Below are positions 44,001 through 51,604 of a stretch of DNA of 64,000 nt, piece by piece. Under the pieces are notes generated by a model that saw only the letters and a program-made list of their open reading frames with translations, was not told the origin of the DNA and made no database searches. Made by a program: the position numbers and the translations under genes. Positions within the stretch are counted from its first letter, which is position 1; every line of letters begins with the position of its first letter. Source of the stretch: DATLGB01 sp038232275 (lineage in GTDB: Bacteria; Actinomycetota; Thermoleophilia; Solirubrobacterales; Solirubrobacteraceae). The stretch lies in contig JBBSIC010000005.1 in the NCBI GenBank assembly GCA_038232275.1, positions 1 to 64,000 on the forward strand, in the 5' to 3' direction.

Positions 44001-45292
44001 GCGAGCTCAAGGACGAGCTCGCCCACAGCCAGACCGAGCAGCCGACGGGCGGCTACCAGCTCGACCGCACGCAGTCGCCGGAGGTCAAGACCGCGGTCTC
44101 GGCCGAGCGCCTGCTCCAGCTCAACGCCGACCTGCTGCGGGTCCCAGAGGGCTTCACGATGCACCCCAAGCTGCAGCGCCAGCTCGAAAGGCGGCGCGAG
44201 GTCGCCGAGACCGGCCGCGGCATCGACTGGGCCCACGCCGAGGCGCTCGCGTACGCGTCGCTTCTGAGCGAGGGCACGCCGATCCGCCTGACCGGCCAGG
44301 ACGTCGAGCGCGGCACGTTCTCCCAGCGCCACCTCGTCTTTCACGACACCAAGACCGGCTACCGCGCCTCGCCGATCCAGAACCTGCCGGGCGCGCTCGC
44401 GCCGATGGAGCTGCACAACTCGCCGCTGTCGGAGGTCGCCTGCCTGGGCTTCGAGTACGGCTACTCGATGGAGGCCCCGGAGTCGCTCGTGCTCTGGGAG
44501 GCGCAGTTCGGCGACTTCGCCAACGCCGCGCAGGTGATCATCGACCAGTTCATCATCAGCGCCCTGGCCAAATGGGGCCAGACCTCGCGCCTGACGCTGC
44601 TGCTGCCGCACGGCTACGAGGGCTCGGGGCCCGAGCACTCCTCGGCCCGCCTGGAGCGCTTTCTGCAGCTCGCCGCCGAGGGCAACATGCGCGTCGCGAA
44701 CCTCACGACGCCGGCCCAGTACTTCCACCTGCTGCGTCGCCAGGCGCGCGTGGCCAAGCAGCGCCCGCTGGTCATCGTCACGCCGAAGCAGCTGCTGCGC
44801 CTGCCGCAGGCGATGTCCCAGCTCGCGCACCTCTCAGACTCGCGCTTCTATCCAGTCCTGTCCGAGCCGCGGATCGACGAGGACAAGGTCAAGCGCCTGG
44901 TCTTCTGCACCGGCAAGGTCTTCTACGACCTCAAGGGCCACACCACGCGCGAGGACAACCCGGGCGTGGCCATCTCCCGCGTCGAGCTGCTGTACCCGTT
45001 CCCCCAGGCCCAGATCCTGGAGGAGATCGCGCGCTACCCCAACCTGCGCGAGGTCGTGTGGGCCCAGGAGGAGCCGCGCAACATGGGCGCGCGCGCCCAC
45101 ATGTCCCCGCGCATGCTGCAGATCCTGCCCGACCAGCTCGAGTTCGGCTACGTCGGCCGGCCCGAGCGCGCCAGCCCGGGCGAGGGCTACCCGGCCGCGC
45201 ACACGATCGAGCAGAACCGCATCATCCGGACGGCGCTGGACCTCGACATCCCGCCGTCGGTGAACCCGGCGCGCGCGCCGGGCGAGCGCTAG
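41021..45292 (+). CDS. kgd: Multifunctional 2-oxoglutarate dehydrogenase (E2-E1 fusion) with two lipoyl domains
   Basis: 1423 residues. Two lipoyl domains (EISTDKVDAEV near residue 47, EVSTDKVDAEL near 141), an E3-binding domain (ATPVAKRMAAVEGV, TGPHGRITKRDV, about 221-256), an E2 acyltransferase domain ending TYDHRIIQGAESG (about 476), and a complete E1: IGMAHRGRLNVLAHN (about 724), GDAAFPGQG and NNQVGFTT for thiamine diphosphate, down to the VWAQEEPRNMGA end. Oxidatively decarboxylates 2-oxoglutarate and passes succinyl to CoA. Mycobacterial Kgd and corynebacterial OdhA have E2-E1 but lack the lipoyl domains. The catalytic DHRIIQG (Q for D) is normal for this branch. Confidence 0.95.
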   Translation: MAVDTTVSVVMPAMGDSVSEGTVLEWLKAEGDTVSADEALVEISTDKVDAEVPSPAGGMIVKIHARTGDTVAVGDVLCEIGGGEAGNGAAPAAPAVGEQEIDIIVPAMGESVSEGVILEWLKQAGDGVAEDEGIVEVSTDKVDAELPSPASGVMIETLAEVGETVTVGQIVARMRGEAPVPSNGVAAATTEGALAQPAPADPTGTRGSGPPGAAREQSPATPVAKRMAAVEGVDLSSITGTGPHGRITKRDVWGSREAARGQSTPTEAAPAVAATPLRGGAATLARYMDESRQIPTATSLRTMTVTTLDGRRQQLKEAGHRVSFTHLIAYAIAVAATEQMPVMARHFLSVGGKPHVVDDEAVNLGIAVDVQKRDASRTLMVPVIRDAGRLSFEGFLHAFADLIARARENTLTADDLQGANLSLTNPGGLGTVASVPRLMNGQGTIVATGSIAYPVGLGNIGALIGAEKVMTMTSTYDHRIIQGAESGRFLQTVEAYLQGEHGFYERVFGDLGVPLGAAPQPPAPAAGAAVARDAVAPAPSGPSQSALDEELLQGVQAATSLIKAHRTHGHLAARLDPLGSEPEGDPALDPDPLGLTPELMARIPAKILRVGVPGATLADALPHLRETYCGTIAYEIEHLASHRQRVWLRKAIEAGEFRAPLTTEEKKALLGRLTQVDSLERFMHKAYLGQKQFSIEGLDMTVPILDELTQLAYYQGAREVVIGMAHRGRLNVLAHNLGRAYETIFREFEGASSIEAVTTIPQGGTGDVKYHHGAQGTYQIGDGSVLVRLESNPSHLEYVAPVVTGATRAAQTTRQGPRTHIDHAAAMPIVLHGDAAFPGQGVVSETLNLQGLDGYTVGGTVHLIQNNQVGFTTDPDESRSTRWASDLAKGFDVPIIHVNADDVAACIAAVRLAFAFRQEFGHDVLIDLIGYRRWGHNETDEPAYTQPEMAVKIKAKTSVREIFAAQLVADGTVTQQEADAIGQERWDRLSTRHRELKDELAHSQTEQPTGGYQLDRTQSPEVKTAVSAERLLQLNADLLRVPEGFTMHPKLQRQLERRREVAETGRGIDWAHAEALAYASLLSEGTPIRLTGQDVERGTFSQRHLVFHDTKTGYRASPIQNLPGALAPMELHNSPLSEVACLGFEYGYSMEAPESLVLWEAQFGDFANAAQVIIDQFIISALAKWGQTSRLTLLLPHGYEGSGPEHSSARLERFLQLAAEGNMRVANLTTPAQYFHLLRRQARVAKQRPLVIVTPKQLLRLPQAMSQLAHLSDSRFYPVLSEPRIDEDKVKRLVFCTGKVFYDLKGHTTREDNPGVAISRVELLYPFPQAQILEEIARYPNLREVVWAQEEPRNMGARAHMSPRMLQILPDQLEFGYVGRPERASPGEGYPAAHTIEQNRIIRTALDLDIPPSVNPARAPGER
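41634..41682. repeat. REP-like palindromic element, copy B, in frame inside kgd
   Basis: CAC-GGGGGAGC, hairpin GCGGCCCC-CCA-GGGGCCGC (41643-41661), then CGAGGGAGCAGAGCCCC. Encodes residues about 205-221 of the protein (GSGPPGAAREQSP), just before the E3-binding domain. Confidence 0.72.
41774..41818. repeat. REP-like palindromic element, copy C, in frame inside kgd
   Basis: TATGGGGGAGC, hairpin GCCGC-GAA-GCGGC (41784-41796), then CGGGGGCAGAGCACCCC. Encodes residues about 252-266 (GSREAARGQSTP), directly after the E3-binding domain. Confidence 0.72.
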
Positions 45293-46101
45293 GTGTCGTA
45301 GCCGAACCGGCGCATGTCGCTGCGCACGCGCTTGGCGAAGCCCCGCGTCTTCGGGAGATCGCCGCGGCGCTGGGCCTTGCGCACGAGCGCATAGCCCGCC
45401 GCGCAGTGGCCGAGCGAGCACTGGTCGGCGGCGTGGGCGGCGAGCGCGCTGCGCACGATCTCCTCGAGGACGGGGCGCCTGCGGACCTTGCGGCGGTAGT
45501 GGCGATAGACGTGCCGGAGCTCGCGGGCCTCGGTGCGCAGCGCTGGCTTGACCGACGCGTCGCGGGTGAGGTCGGAGAGCTCGCCGTCGACGAGCCGCAG
45601 GACCTTCAGCGGCTCGATGCTCGCCGCGTAGGAGCCGTAGCGGTAGGCGAAGTGGTCGTCCGCGGTGTGGAACTCGGCGAGGCCGTCGCCGTCGAAGTCC
45701 TCGAACTGGTAGCCGAAGTTGCCCCAGTCCTTCTTGATGAGCTTCGAGCCCTTGTAGAGATAGGTCAGCTCGCAGCAGTGCGCGCCGCCGGTGTAGAGAT
45801 CGAAGACCGCCTCGGCGACGCCGTCGCCGTCGAGGTCGCGGGCGCTCACCGACCTCGCGAGCGCGTTGTCGTAGCCGACGGGGGAGAGAGACCGGTCGTC
45901 GGGAATCCGCTCCTCGACGATCTTCGTGCCGGCGTCGAAGACGCGCAGGACGAGGTTCGTCGGCGGCTTTCCGTGCTTGTGCGACGCGTAGGACAGCTCG
46001 GCGCGGATCGCACCGGACTCGGCGGCCTCGGTCTTCGCCGCGGCGGCCGGCGCAGCGGCCCCCAGCAGGACGCTCGCGATCGCCAGCGCTGCGAGCCTCA
46101 C
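45289..46101 (-). CDS. Secreted FG-GAP/VCBS-like protein
   Basis: 270 residues from GTG 46101. The signal peptide LAALAIASVLLGAAAPAAAA ends in AAAA. Two calcium-loop-like repeats are visible: SARDLDGDGVAEAVFDLYTGG and QFEDFDGDGLAEFHTADDHF. A basic helical C-terminus with three Cys follows (EEIVRSALAAHAADQCSLGHCA). Function unknown; DxDxDG repeats suggest a surface protein. Overlaps the kgd stop by four bases, convergent. Confidence 0.8.
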   Translation of the reverse strand: MRLAALAIASVLLGAAAPAAAAKTEAAESGAIRAELSYASHKHGKPPTNLVLRVFDAGTKIVEERIPDDRSLSPVGYDNALARSVSARDLDGDGVAEAVFDLYTGGAHCCELTYLYKGSKLIKKDWGNFGYQFEDFDGDGLAEFHTADDHFAYRYGSYAASIEPLKVLRLVDGELSDLTRDASVKPALRTEARELRHVYRHYRRKVRRRPVLEEIVRSALAAHAADQCSLGHCAAGYALVRKAQRRGDLPKTRGFAKRVRSDMRRFGYDT

Positions 46102-46277
46102 GTCGAAGCCGATGGCCGCGAGCTGCGAACGATCGCACGCGACTCGGAGGCGAGGGCGTCGTGGCGCATGCGCGCCCAAAGTTAGCCCCTCGACGGACAC
46201 CGTGCGCGTGGCGTGCGCAACTCGCGCGGACCCAACGGTGTCACAGCTCTGACGTACATCTGACCTAGGGGGTCACC

Positions 46278-47012
46278 ATGCATCGGAAAACCACGCGCCG
46301 CGTGCTGGCTGCGGCTGCCTGCGTTGCCATCGGCGTGCCGTCGGTCGCCTTCGCCACCGGCGAGGGCAACCCACTGCGACTCGGCAAGCGCAACCCGTCG
46401 TCGTCGGGCTCGCAGACCGTCAACCGGGAGACCGAGATCATCGGCTCGGCCTCGACCTACACGACGCGCCAGTCCAACAAGCGCATCGGCGACGGCGGCG
46501 GCGCGATCTACGGCTGCCGTTCCGACGGAGGCACCGAGGCGTGCCTGAGCGCCCAGAACCTGCGCACGGGGCGCGCGTTCGACTTCCGCACCACCGGGAA
46601 GGTGGGCGGCACGATCACGGTGACCGACCCGACCGCGGCGCCGCTGGCCACCAACGCGACGGGCGTCGCGACCGGCTTCAACGCCGACAAGCTCGACGGG
46701 CAGGACGGGGCCAGCCTGGCGAAGGCGGCCGACCTCGAGTTCGCCGCCGTGAAGGCCGCCGACGGCGCGCTACTCGCCAAGCGCGGCGCCGTCGCCTCGG
46801 CGCGCACGAGCGCCGCCAACGGGACGTACGCGGTGAGCTTCGACCGCGACGTCAGCGCGTGCTCGTTCACGGTCGGCGCCCAGGGGGCGACGGCCAACGG
46901 CGCCGTGGCCTTCGCCACGAGCCCGGCGGCGGGGGATCCCAAGACGGTCGTGGTCGACCAGGCCGACGACGAGGCCGACCGCGCCGACTTCCACCTCCAG
47001 GTGGTCTGCTAG
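46278..47012 (+). CDS. Secreted protein of a Thermoleophilia-type repeat family, function unknown
   Basis: 244 residues. Signal peptide RVLAAAACVAIGVPSVAFA. The mature part begins with small polar residues (GKRNPSSSGSQTVNRETEI), one short Cys loop (GAIYGCRSDGGTEACL), and a C-terminal beta domain with a final Cys (ACSFTVGAQG, FHLQVVC). Common architecture in this class, no assigned function. Tail overlaps the MarR gene by four bases. Confidence 0.8.
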   Translation: MHRKTTRRVLAAAACVAIGVPSVAFATGEGNPLRLGKRNPSSSGSQTVNRETEIIGSASTYTTRQSNKRIGDGGGAIYGCRSDGGTEACLSAQNLRTGRAFDFRTTGKVGGTITVTDPTAAPLATNATGVATGFNADKLDGQDGASLAKAADLEFAAVKAADGALLAKRGAVASARTSAANGTYAVSFDRDVSACSFTVGAQGATANGAVAFATSPAAGDPKTVVVDQADDEADRADFHLQVVC

Positions 47013-47527
47013 CCGGTGGCCGGGGGCGCGGTGGCGGCCGGCGAGGAGCCGGTCGCCACCAGCCGCCCGAAGATCGAGCCGAGCAGGCCGACCTCGTCGC
47101 AGGACAGGCGCCCGAGGAAGCGCTCCTCGATGACCTCGAAAAACGTGTCCTGCGCCTCGCCGACGAGCGTCCGACCCGCGTCGGTGACCGTGGCGTGGAC
47201 GACGCGCGAGTCCGTCGGGCAGGACCTGCGAGCAGCGAGCCCGCGCCCCTCGAGCGTGTCGATCACGCGTGAGACGCGGCTGAGGCTGAGCTGCGAGCGG
47301 CCCGCGAGCTCGCTCATGCGCAGGTGCGCGCCGGGCGCGTGGGCGAGGCGCGACAGCACCTCGTAGGCGCTGAGGCTGAGGCCGTGGCGCGCCGTCAGGG
47401 CGGCGTCCAGGCCGCGGGTGAGCTCGGCGTGCGCCGCGAGCAGGCCGAACCAGGCGGCCTCGCGCTCGGGCGGGAAGTACTTCAGCCCGTCCTCGGTCTT
47501 CAAGACGGTGGTCTCACCGACGGCCAT
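47009..47527 (-). CDS. MarR-family transcriptional regulator
   Basis: 172 residues. The winged-helix segment ALTARHGLSLSAYEVLSRLA then MSELAGRSQLSLSRVSRVIDTLEGRGL is typical, with an Asp/Arg wing (SCPTDSRVVHATVT). Residues 1-20 (MAVGETTVLKTEDG) form a short arm. It is divergent from yceI (109 bases), with a GGTTGC/GCAACC palindrome between, so it probably represses yceI and its own promoter. The ligand is unknown. Confidence 0.92.
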   Translation of the reverse strand: MAVGETTVLKTEDGLKYFPPEREAAWFGLLAAHAELTRGLDAALTARHGLSLSAYEVLSRLAHAPGAHLRMSELAGRSQLSLSRVSRVIDTLEGRGLAARRSCPTDSRVVHATVTDAGRTLVGEAQDTFFEVIEERFLGRLSCDEVGLLGSIFGRLVATGSSPAATAPPATG

Positions 47528-47592
47528 GACCGGAAGTGTACGCGCGAAGCGATGGATCTCCCTGGATGGTTGCTTGCGCACGCACTAGATAC

Positions 47593-47608
47593 GGTTGCCT
47601 CTGCAACC
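47593..47608. promoter_or_regulatory. Palindrome in the marR-yceI intergenic region
   Basis: GGTTGC-CTCT-GCAACC lies 28 bases before the yceI ATG and 66 bases before the MarR start, between divergent genes: the expected place for a MarR operator. The flanking sequence also has the direct repeat CTTGCGCAC at 47568-47576 and 47625-47633. Confidence 0.5.
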
Positions 47609-47635
47609 ACATCTCTAACAGGAGCTTGCGCACTC

Positions 47636-48207
47636 ATGAGCCTCACCGAGCAGTCCGTCCCCACCGGCTGCTGGCAGCTGGATCCCGTCCACTCCAGGGC
47701 CGGCTTCGCCGTCCGTCATTCCGGCATCGCGACCTTCCGCGGCCACTTCACCGACGTGTCCGCGAAGCTCGCCGACGGCACGCTCACCGGCGCCGTCGAC
47801 GTCGCCAGCGTCGAGGTCCCGATCGCCGAGCTCAAGGGCCACCTGCTCGCGCCGGACTTCTTCGACGCCGAGCAGCATCCGCAGATCACCTTCTCCGCCT
47901 CCGACATCGACGTCGATACCCAAAGGACTTCGTCCTCGGGCACAGGCGGCGAGCGGGCGACGGTGCGCGGCGAGCTCACCCTGCGCGGCGTCACGAAGCC
48001 GCTCGAGGCCACCGGCACGATCGCCGGGCCGGCCACCTACCTCGACGGCAACGAGCGCATCGCCATCGCGCTGGAGACGATCGTCAACCGCACGACTTCG
48101 GCGTCAGCTGGAACGCCCCGCTCCCGAGCGGCGGCAACGCCCTCGGCGACGACGTGACGATCACGGTCGACCTCGAGCTGGTCCGCCCGGCCGCCGACCC
48201 GGTCTAG
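47636..48207 (+). pseudogene. yceI: YceI-family lipocalin-like protein, frameshifted near its end
   Basis: YceI signatures: WQLDPVHSRAGFAVRHSGIATFRGHF, DFFDAEQHPQITFSAS, LTLRGVTKPLEATG. The frame from ATG 47636 runs to IALETIVNR and then degenerates; one base lost near 48090 restores HDFGVSWNAPLPSGGNALGD, DVTITVDLELV and a stop at 48207. The break could be a sequencing error or a recent mutation. A hairpin-containing insertion (AGGAC-TTC-GTCCT near 47924) sits in frame in a loop. Binds isoprenoid lipids in known family members. Divergent from MarR. Confidence 0.7.
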
Positions 48208-48272
48208 GGGTGCCGAGGCCAGATCGTATCGAGGCCCAGTGGCCGAGGTGGGCCCCCGAGGGGGTTTCTCCG

Positions 48273-48828
48273 ATGAAGCTGCTGGGGATCGTCGGCAGCC
48301 TGCGCGCCGGCTCCTACAACGCCCAGCTCATGACGGCGGCGGCGGAGACCCTCCCCGCCGGCGTCGAGCTGGCGGTCTACGACGGCCTCCGCGGGATCCC
48401 GCCGTTCGACGAGGAGCGCGACGCGACGTCCGCACCGGAGGCCGCCGCGGCCTTCAGGCGCGCGATCGCCGAGGCGGACGGGATCCTGCTCGCCACGCCG
48501 GAGTACAACGGGTCGATCCCCGGCCAGCTCAAGAACGCGCTCGACTGGGCGTCGGTGCCGTTCGAGCACAACGTCCTGCGCAACAAGCCGACCGCCGTGA
48601 TCGGCACGAGCACCGGCATGTTCGGCGCCGTGTGGGCCCAGGCGGAGCTGCGCAAGGTCCTCGGCCTGATCGGCGCCCGCGTGCTCGACCGCGAGACCCC
48701 GGTCCCGCTGGCGGAGATGTCCTTCGCCTCCGGCGAGCTGGACCCCCGAGCTGCTCGAGGCCGTGACCGCGACGGTCACCGACCTCGTGGCCATGGTCGG
48801 GGAGCGCGCCAAGGTCCTCGCCGCCTAG
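48273..48828 (+). pseudogene. NADPH-dependent FMN reductase, frameshifted in a C5 run
   Basis: From ATG 48273: LLGIVGSLRAGSYNAQL (flavin phosphate loop), EYNGSIPGQLKNALDW and GTSTGMFGAVWAQAELRKVL are intact NAD(P)H:FMN reductase (SsuE/ChrR-like) motifs. At CCCCC 48743-48747 an extra C shifts the frame; without it the end reads ELLEAVTATVTDLVAMVGERAKVLAA and stops at 48828, the normal length. Read uncorrected, it runs into the next gene. With yceI it forms a MarR-adjacent stress cassette, and both are interrupted. Confidence 0.72.
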
Positions 48829-48848
48829 CTCGTAGGAGAATGGATCCC

Positions 48849-49964
48849 ATGAAGGTCGGCTGGGACCAGGTGCTCGCGTGGCGCACACGGAGGCAGCTGC
48901 TCGAGCCGCGCGGGAGTCATGCGACGCCCGAGGTGGTGCGGGCGCTCTGCGGTGTGCAGGCGCAGGTCGCGTCATCCGCAGAGCTGGCGGTGGCGGTGCG
49001 GCAGCGCGACCCGCGCCCCGGTCTGGCCGAAGAGGCGCTGATGAGCCGTCAGCTGATCAAGACGTGGGCGATGCGCGGGACGCTCCATCTGCTGGGTTCG
49101 CAGGACGCCGGTGCGTACCTTGCTCTGCTGGCCGATCTGCGGTCATGGGAGCGGCCCGGCTGGCAGCGGAGCTTCGGCGTGACGACGAGCGACATCGCCG
49201 CGCTCGTCGATGCCGCGGGAGAGGCGCTCGCCGGCCGCGTGCTCACTCGCGACGAGCTCGTCGCCGAACTCGTCGCGCGCACCGGCAGTCGTCACCTGGA
49301 GGAGCAGCTGCGCTCCGGCTGGGGCGCGCTGCTCAAGCCGCTCGCCTGGATGGGCCACCTCTGCAACGGGCCGAGCCAGGGCAACCGCGTGACCTTCACC
49401 CGGCCGGACACCTGGGTGGCGAACTGGCCAGGTCTCCCCGCGCCCCACGACGCCGCGCGCGTCGCGATCCGCGCCTATCTGCGCGCGTACGGTCCTGCGA
49501 CCAGCGCGGCGTTCGACGGCTGGTTGACGCGGGGGATGACGAGCAAGAAGAAGCTGCGCGAATGGTTCGGCGGGCTCGACGACGAGCTGATCGAGATCGA
49601 GGTAGAGGGCGATGCCGCCTACCTGCTGGCCGAGGATGCCGACGAGCTCAACGCGACCGCGCCCACGAGCGGCGTGCGCCTGCTGCCCGGCTTCGACCAG
49701 TACATCCTCGGGCCGGGAACGGGCGACGCCCGCATCATTCCGACGGCCCGCCGCAGCCAGATCAGCAAGGCGGCCGGGTGGATCTCCCCCGTGGTCCTCT
49801 CCGGCGGTCGGGTCGTCGGCGTGTGGAACGTCGATGGCGAGGCCCTCGCGATCGGCCTGTTCGACGAGGCAGGCAAGATTGCTCCCCAGCCGCTGGAAGC
49901 CGAGGCCGAACGTCTTGCCCGGTTCCTCGGCCGCCCGCTGCGCGTGAAGCTGGAGCGTGTCTGA
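48849..49964 (+). CDS. Winged-helix DNA-binding-domain protein (AlkZ-like HTH_42 family)
   Basis: 371 residues. Tandem winged-helix folds of the HTH_42/AlkZ-like family: QVLAWRTRRQLLEPRG at the start, ALCGVQAQVASSAELAVAV with the QAQ segment, SRQLIKTWAMRGTLHLLGSQDAG, and a C-terminal LPGFDQYILGPGTGDARII. Related proteins include a DNA glycosylase for interstrand crosslinks and uncharacterised DNA-binding relatives. ATG 48849 is chosen, with AGGAG 10 bases upstream. Confidence 0.82.
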   Translation: MKVGWDQVLAWRTRRQLLEPRGSHATPEVVRALCGVQAQVASSAELAVAVRQRDPRPGLAEEALMSRQLIKTWAMRGTLHLLGSQDAGAYLALLADLRSWERPGWQRSFGVTTSDIAALVDAAGEALAGRVLTRDELVAELVARTGSRHLEEQLRSGWGALLKPLAWMGHLCNGPSQGNRVTFTRPDTWVANWPGLPAPHDAARVAIRAYLRAYGPATSAAFDGWLTRGMTSKKKLREWFGGLDDELIEIEVEGDAAYLLAEDADELNATAPTSGVRLLPGFDQYILGPGTGDARIIPTARRSQISKAAGWISPVVLSGGRVVGVWNVDGEALAIGLFDEAGKIAPQPLEAEAERLARFLGRPLRVKLERV

Positions 49965-50153
49965 CGGCAGAGCGCCGGCCAGTCACCACCATGCGCGGGC
50001 CGTCGGCGGGCTCGGCGGCGCGCTGGTGGCCACCGCGCCGATTCCGGGTAGGGCCTACGGCACGACGGCGCCGACGGAGAGCCGGTGCGACGGCACCGCG
50101 ACGCCGACGTCGCCCGACACCGTGTCGCGCGCCACGATTGAGGACGTCCCCCT

Positions 50154-50423
50154 TTGCGCAACGAGAGCGAGCATACGGTTCTGGCCCGGGTACGGAGCAT
50201 CCCCGAGGGCTTCGTCCGCGCCTACGGCGACATCTCGCCCGGGTCCCCGCGCTTCGCCGGCGCCGTCCTGCACGACGCGGAGGACCCCGGGCTGCCGTGG
50301 TGGCGGGTCGTGCGCGCAGACGGGTCGCTCGCCAAGGGCGACCGCCAGCGCGTGCGGCTCGAGGCCGAGGGCGTGCCGTTCCGCGGCGAGCGCGTCGACA
50401 TGCGGATCGCGCGGATCCCCTGA
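50154..50423 (+). CDS. Alkyltransferase-like protein (ATL), MGMT fold without active Cys
   Basis: 89 residues from TTG 50154. Matches the DNA-binding half of O6-alkylguanine transferases: RSIPEGFVRAYGDIS, then PRFAGAVLHDAEDPGLPWWRVVRADGSLAKG, where the active PCHR becomes LPWWR. ATL proteins flag alkylated guanine for nucleotide excision repair. Its TGA shares a base with the next ATG (TGATG at 50421). Confidence 0.85.
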   Translation: MRNESEHTVLARVRSIPEGFVRAYGDISPGSPRFAGAVLHDAEDPGLPWWRVVRADGSLAKGDRQRVRLEAEGVPFRGERVDMRIARIP

Positions 50424-50848
50424 TGTGGCTGCAGCGCGAGCTCCGGCTCGACCCGCGGCCGCGCGGATTTCACCTGATCACCCGCGAGGTGGTCGTCGCC
50501 CTGCAGCCCGAGCTCGAACGGGTGCAGGCCGGCCTGCTGCACCTGTTCATCCGCCATACGTCGGCCTCGCTGACGCTCAACGAGAACGCCTCACCCGACG
50601 TGCGCCGCGACTTCGAGTCCTACTTCGACGAAGCCGTCCCCGAGGGCGCCGGGTACTGGACGCACACCGACGAGGGCCCCGACGACATGCCCGCCCACAT
50701 CAAGGCGTCGCTGCTCGGGCCCGCGCTCAGCCTGCCGATCGCCGGCGGCGGGCTCGCGCTCGGCACCTGGCAGGGCGTCTACCTGTGCGAGCACCGGGAC
50801 CGCGGCGGCTCGCGCTCCGTGCTGGCGACGCTGCACGGCACGGAGTAG
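50423..50848 (+). CDS. YjbQ-family (UPF0047) protein
   Basis: 141 residues, standard length. FHLITREVVVALQPEL, LHLFIRHTSASLTLNENASPDVRRD, then HIKASLLGPALSLPI and LGTWQGVYLCEHRDRGGSR match YjbQ, a compact trimer with metal-like His/Asp cluster, linked in some bacteria to thiamine phosphate synthesis. Coupled by one-base overlap to the ATL gene. Convergent with nucS. Confidence 0.9.
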   Translation: MWLQRELRLDPRPRGFHLITREVVVALQPELERVQAGLLHLFIRHTSASLTLNENASPDVRRDFESYFDEAVPEGAGYWTHTDEGPDDMPAHIKASLLGPALSLPIAGGGLALGTWQGVYLCEHRDRGGSRSVLATLHGTE

Positions 50849-50850
50849 CT

Positions 50851-51519
50851 TCAGGCGGCGAACAGCGTGAGCTCGGCCTCGCGCTCGCCGCGCAGCACGG
50901 CGAGGTCCACCTCGACCCAGGCGATGCCGCGCGCCTCAGCCAGCACCCTTGCCTGCGGCTTGATCGACTGCGCCGCGAGCACCCCGCGGCACGCGGCCAT
51001 CGCCGGGTCGTGGCGCAGGCGCTCGAGGTAGCGCGTGAGCTGCTCGACCGCGTCGATCGTCCCGATCCGCTTGATCTCGACGGCGATCCAGCCGTCGTCG
51101 GCGTCGCGGCACATGAGGTCAACCGGCCCGATGTCGGTCGGCCACTCGCGGCGCACGAGGCGGAAGCCCTCGCCGCACCACTGCGGCGCCTCGGCGAGCG
51201 CCTCCTGCAGATGGAGCTCGACGCCGTCCTTCTCGAGGCCGCTCTGGACGTCGCACTGCACGGTCAGGTCCGAGATCACCTCGACGAGCGTGATCTGCAG
51301 CTCGTCCTCCCCCTTGACCTTGCGGACGACGATCGTGCCCCCGTCCTCGGAGATCGTGGTCGGCGCCGTCATCCAGTTCAGCGGCTTGTAGCCGCCCCCG
51401 TCGCAGTGCACGAGCACGGACCCGTCGACCTTGAACATCAGCAGCCGCACGGCCTCCGGCAGGTGGGCGGTGAGGCGACCGGTGTAGTCCACGCTGCAAC
51501 GGGCAACCATGAGGCGCAC
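50851..51519 (-). CDS. nucS: Mismatch-specific endonuclease NucS
   Basis: 222 residues from GTG 51519 (a GTG 12 bases upstream, 51531, is alternative). ARCSVDYTGRLTAHLPEAVRLL and YKPLNWMTAPTTI are the N-terminal DNA-binding domain; the nuclease part has DIGPVDLMCRDADDGWIAVEIKRIG (Asp, Glu, Lys of the PD-x-ExK site) and QLTRYLERLRHD. NucS replaces MutS-MutL mismatch repair in most actinobacteria, including mycobacteria. Its presence supports the taxonomic reading. Confidence 0.94.
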   Translation of the reverse strand: MRLMVARCSVDYTGRLTAHLPEAVRLLMFKVDGSVLVHCDGGGYKPLNWMTAPTTISEDGGTIVVRKVKGEDELQITLVEVISDLTVQCDVQSGLEKDGVELHLQEALAEAPQWCGEGFRLVRREWPTDIGPVDLMCRDADDGWIAVEIKRIGTIDAVEQLTRYLERLRHDPAMAACRGVLAAQSIKPQARVLAEARGIAWVEVDLAVLRGEREAELTLFAA

Positions 51520-51584
51520 GGCGGGCACCATACGCGCCGCGACGGACGCGAGCGAGCTTGGGGCGAGTGGACACGCCTCGGTCC

Positions 51585-51596
51585 GTTACATGTAAC
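51585..51596. promoter_or_regulatory. Perfect 12-base palindrome upstream of the MazEF-type module
   Basis: GTTACATGTAAC, ending 8 bases before the antitoxin ATG. A likely operator for autoregulation by the antitoxin or complex; overlaps the ribosome-binding area. Confidence 0.55.
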
Positions 51597-51604
51597 ATGA
51601 GGTC

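Noticed and set aside
48250..48266. CCCCC-GA-GGGGG just before the FMN reductase start
   Set aside because: Short GC palindromes are expected by chance at this base composition and it does not match the other repeat units.
48273..49964. Apparent fusion of FMN reductase to a winged-helix protein
   Set aside because: The link arises from one extra C at 48743-48747; removing it restores the normal reductase end and a separate downstream gene with its own AGGAG.
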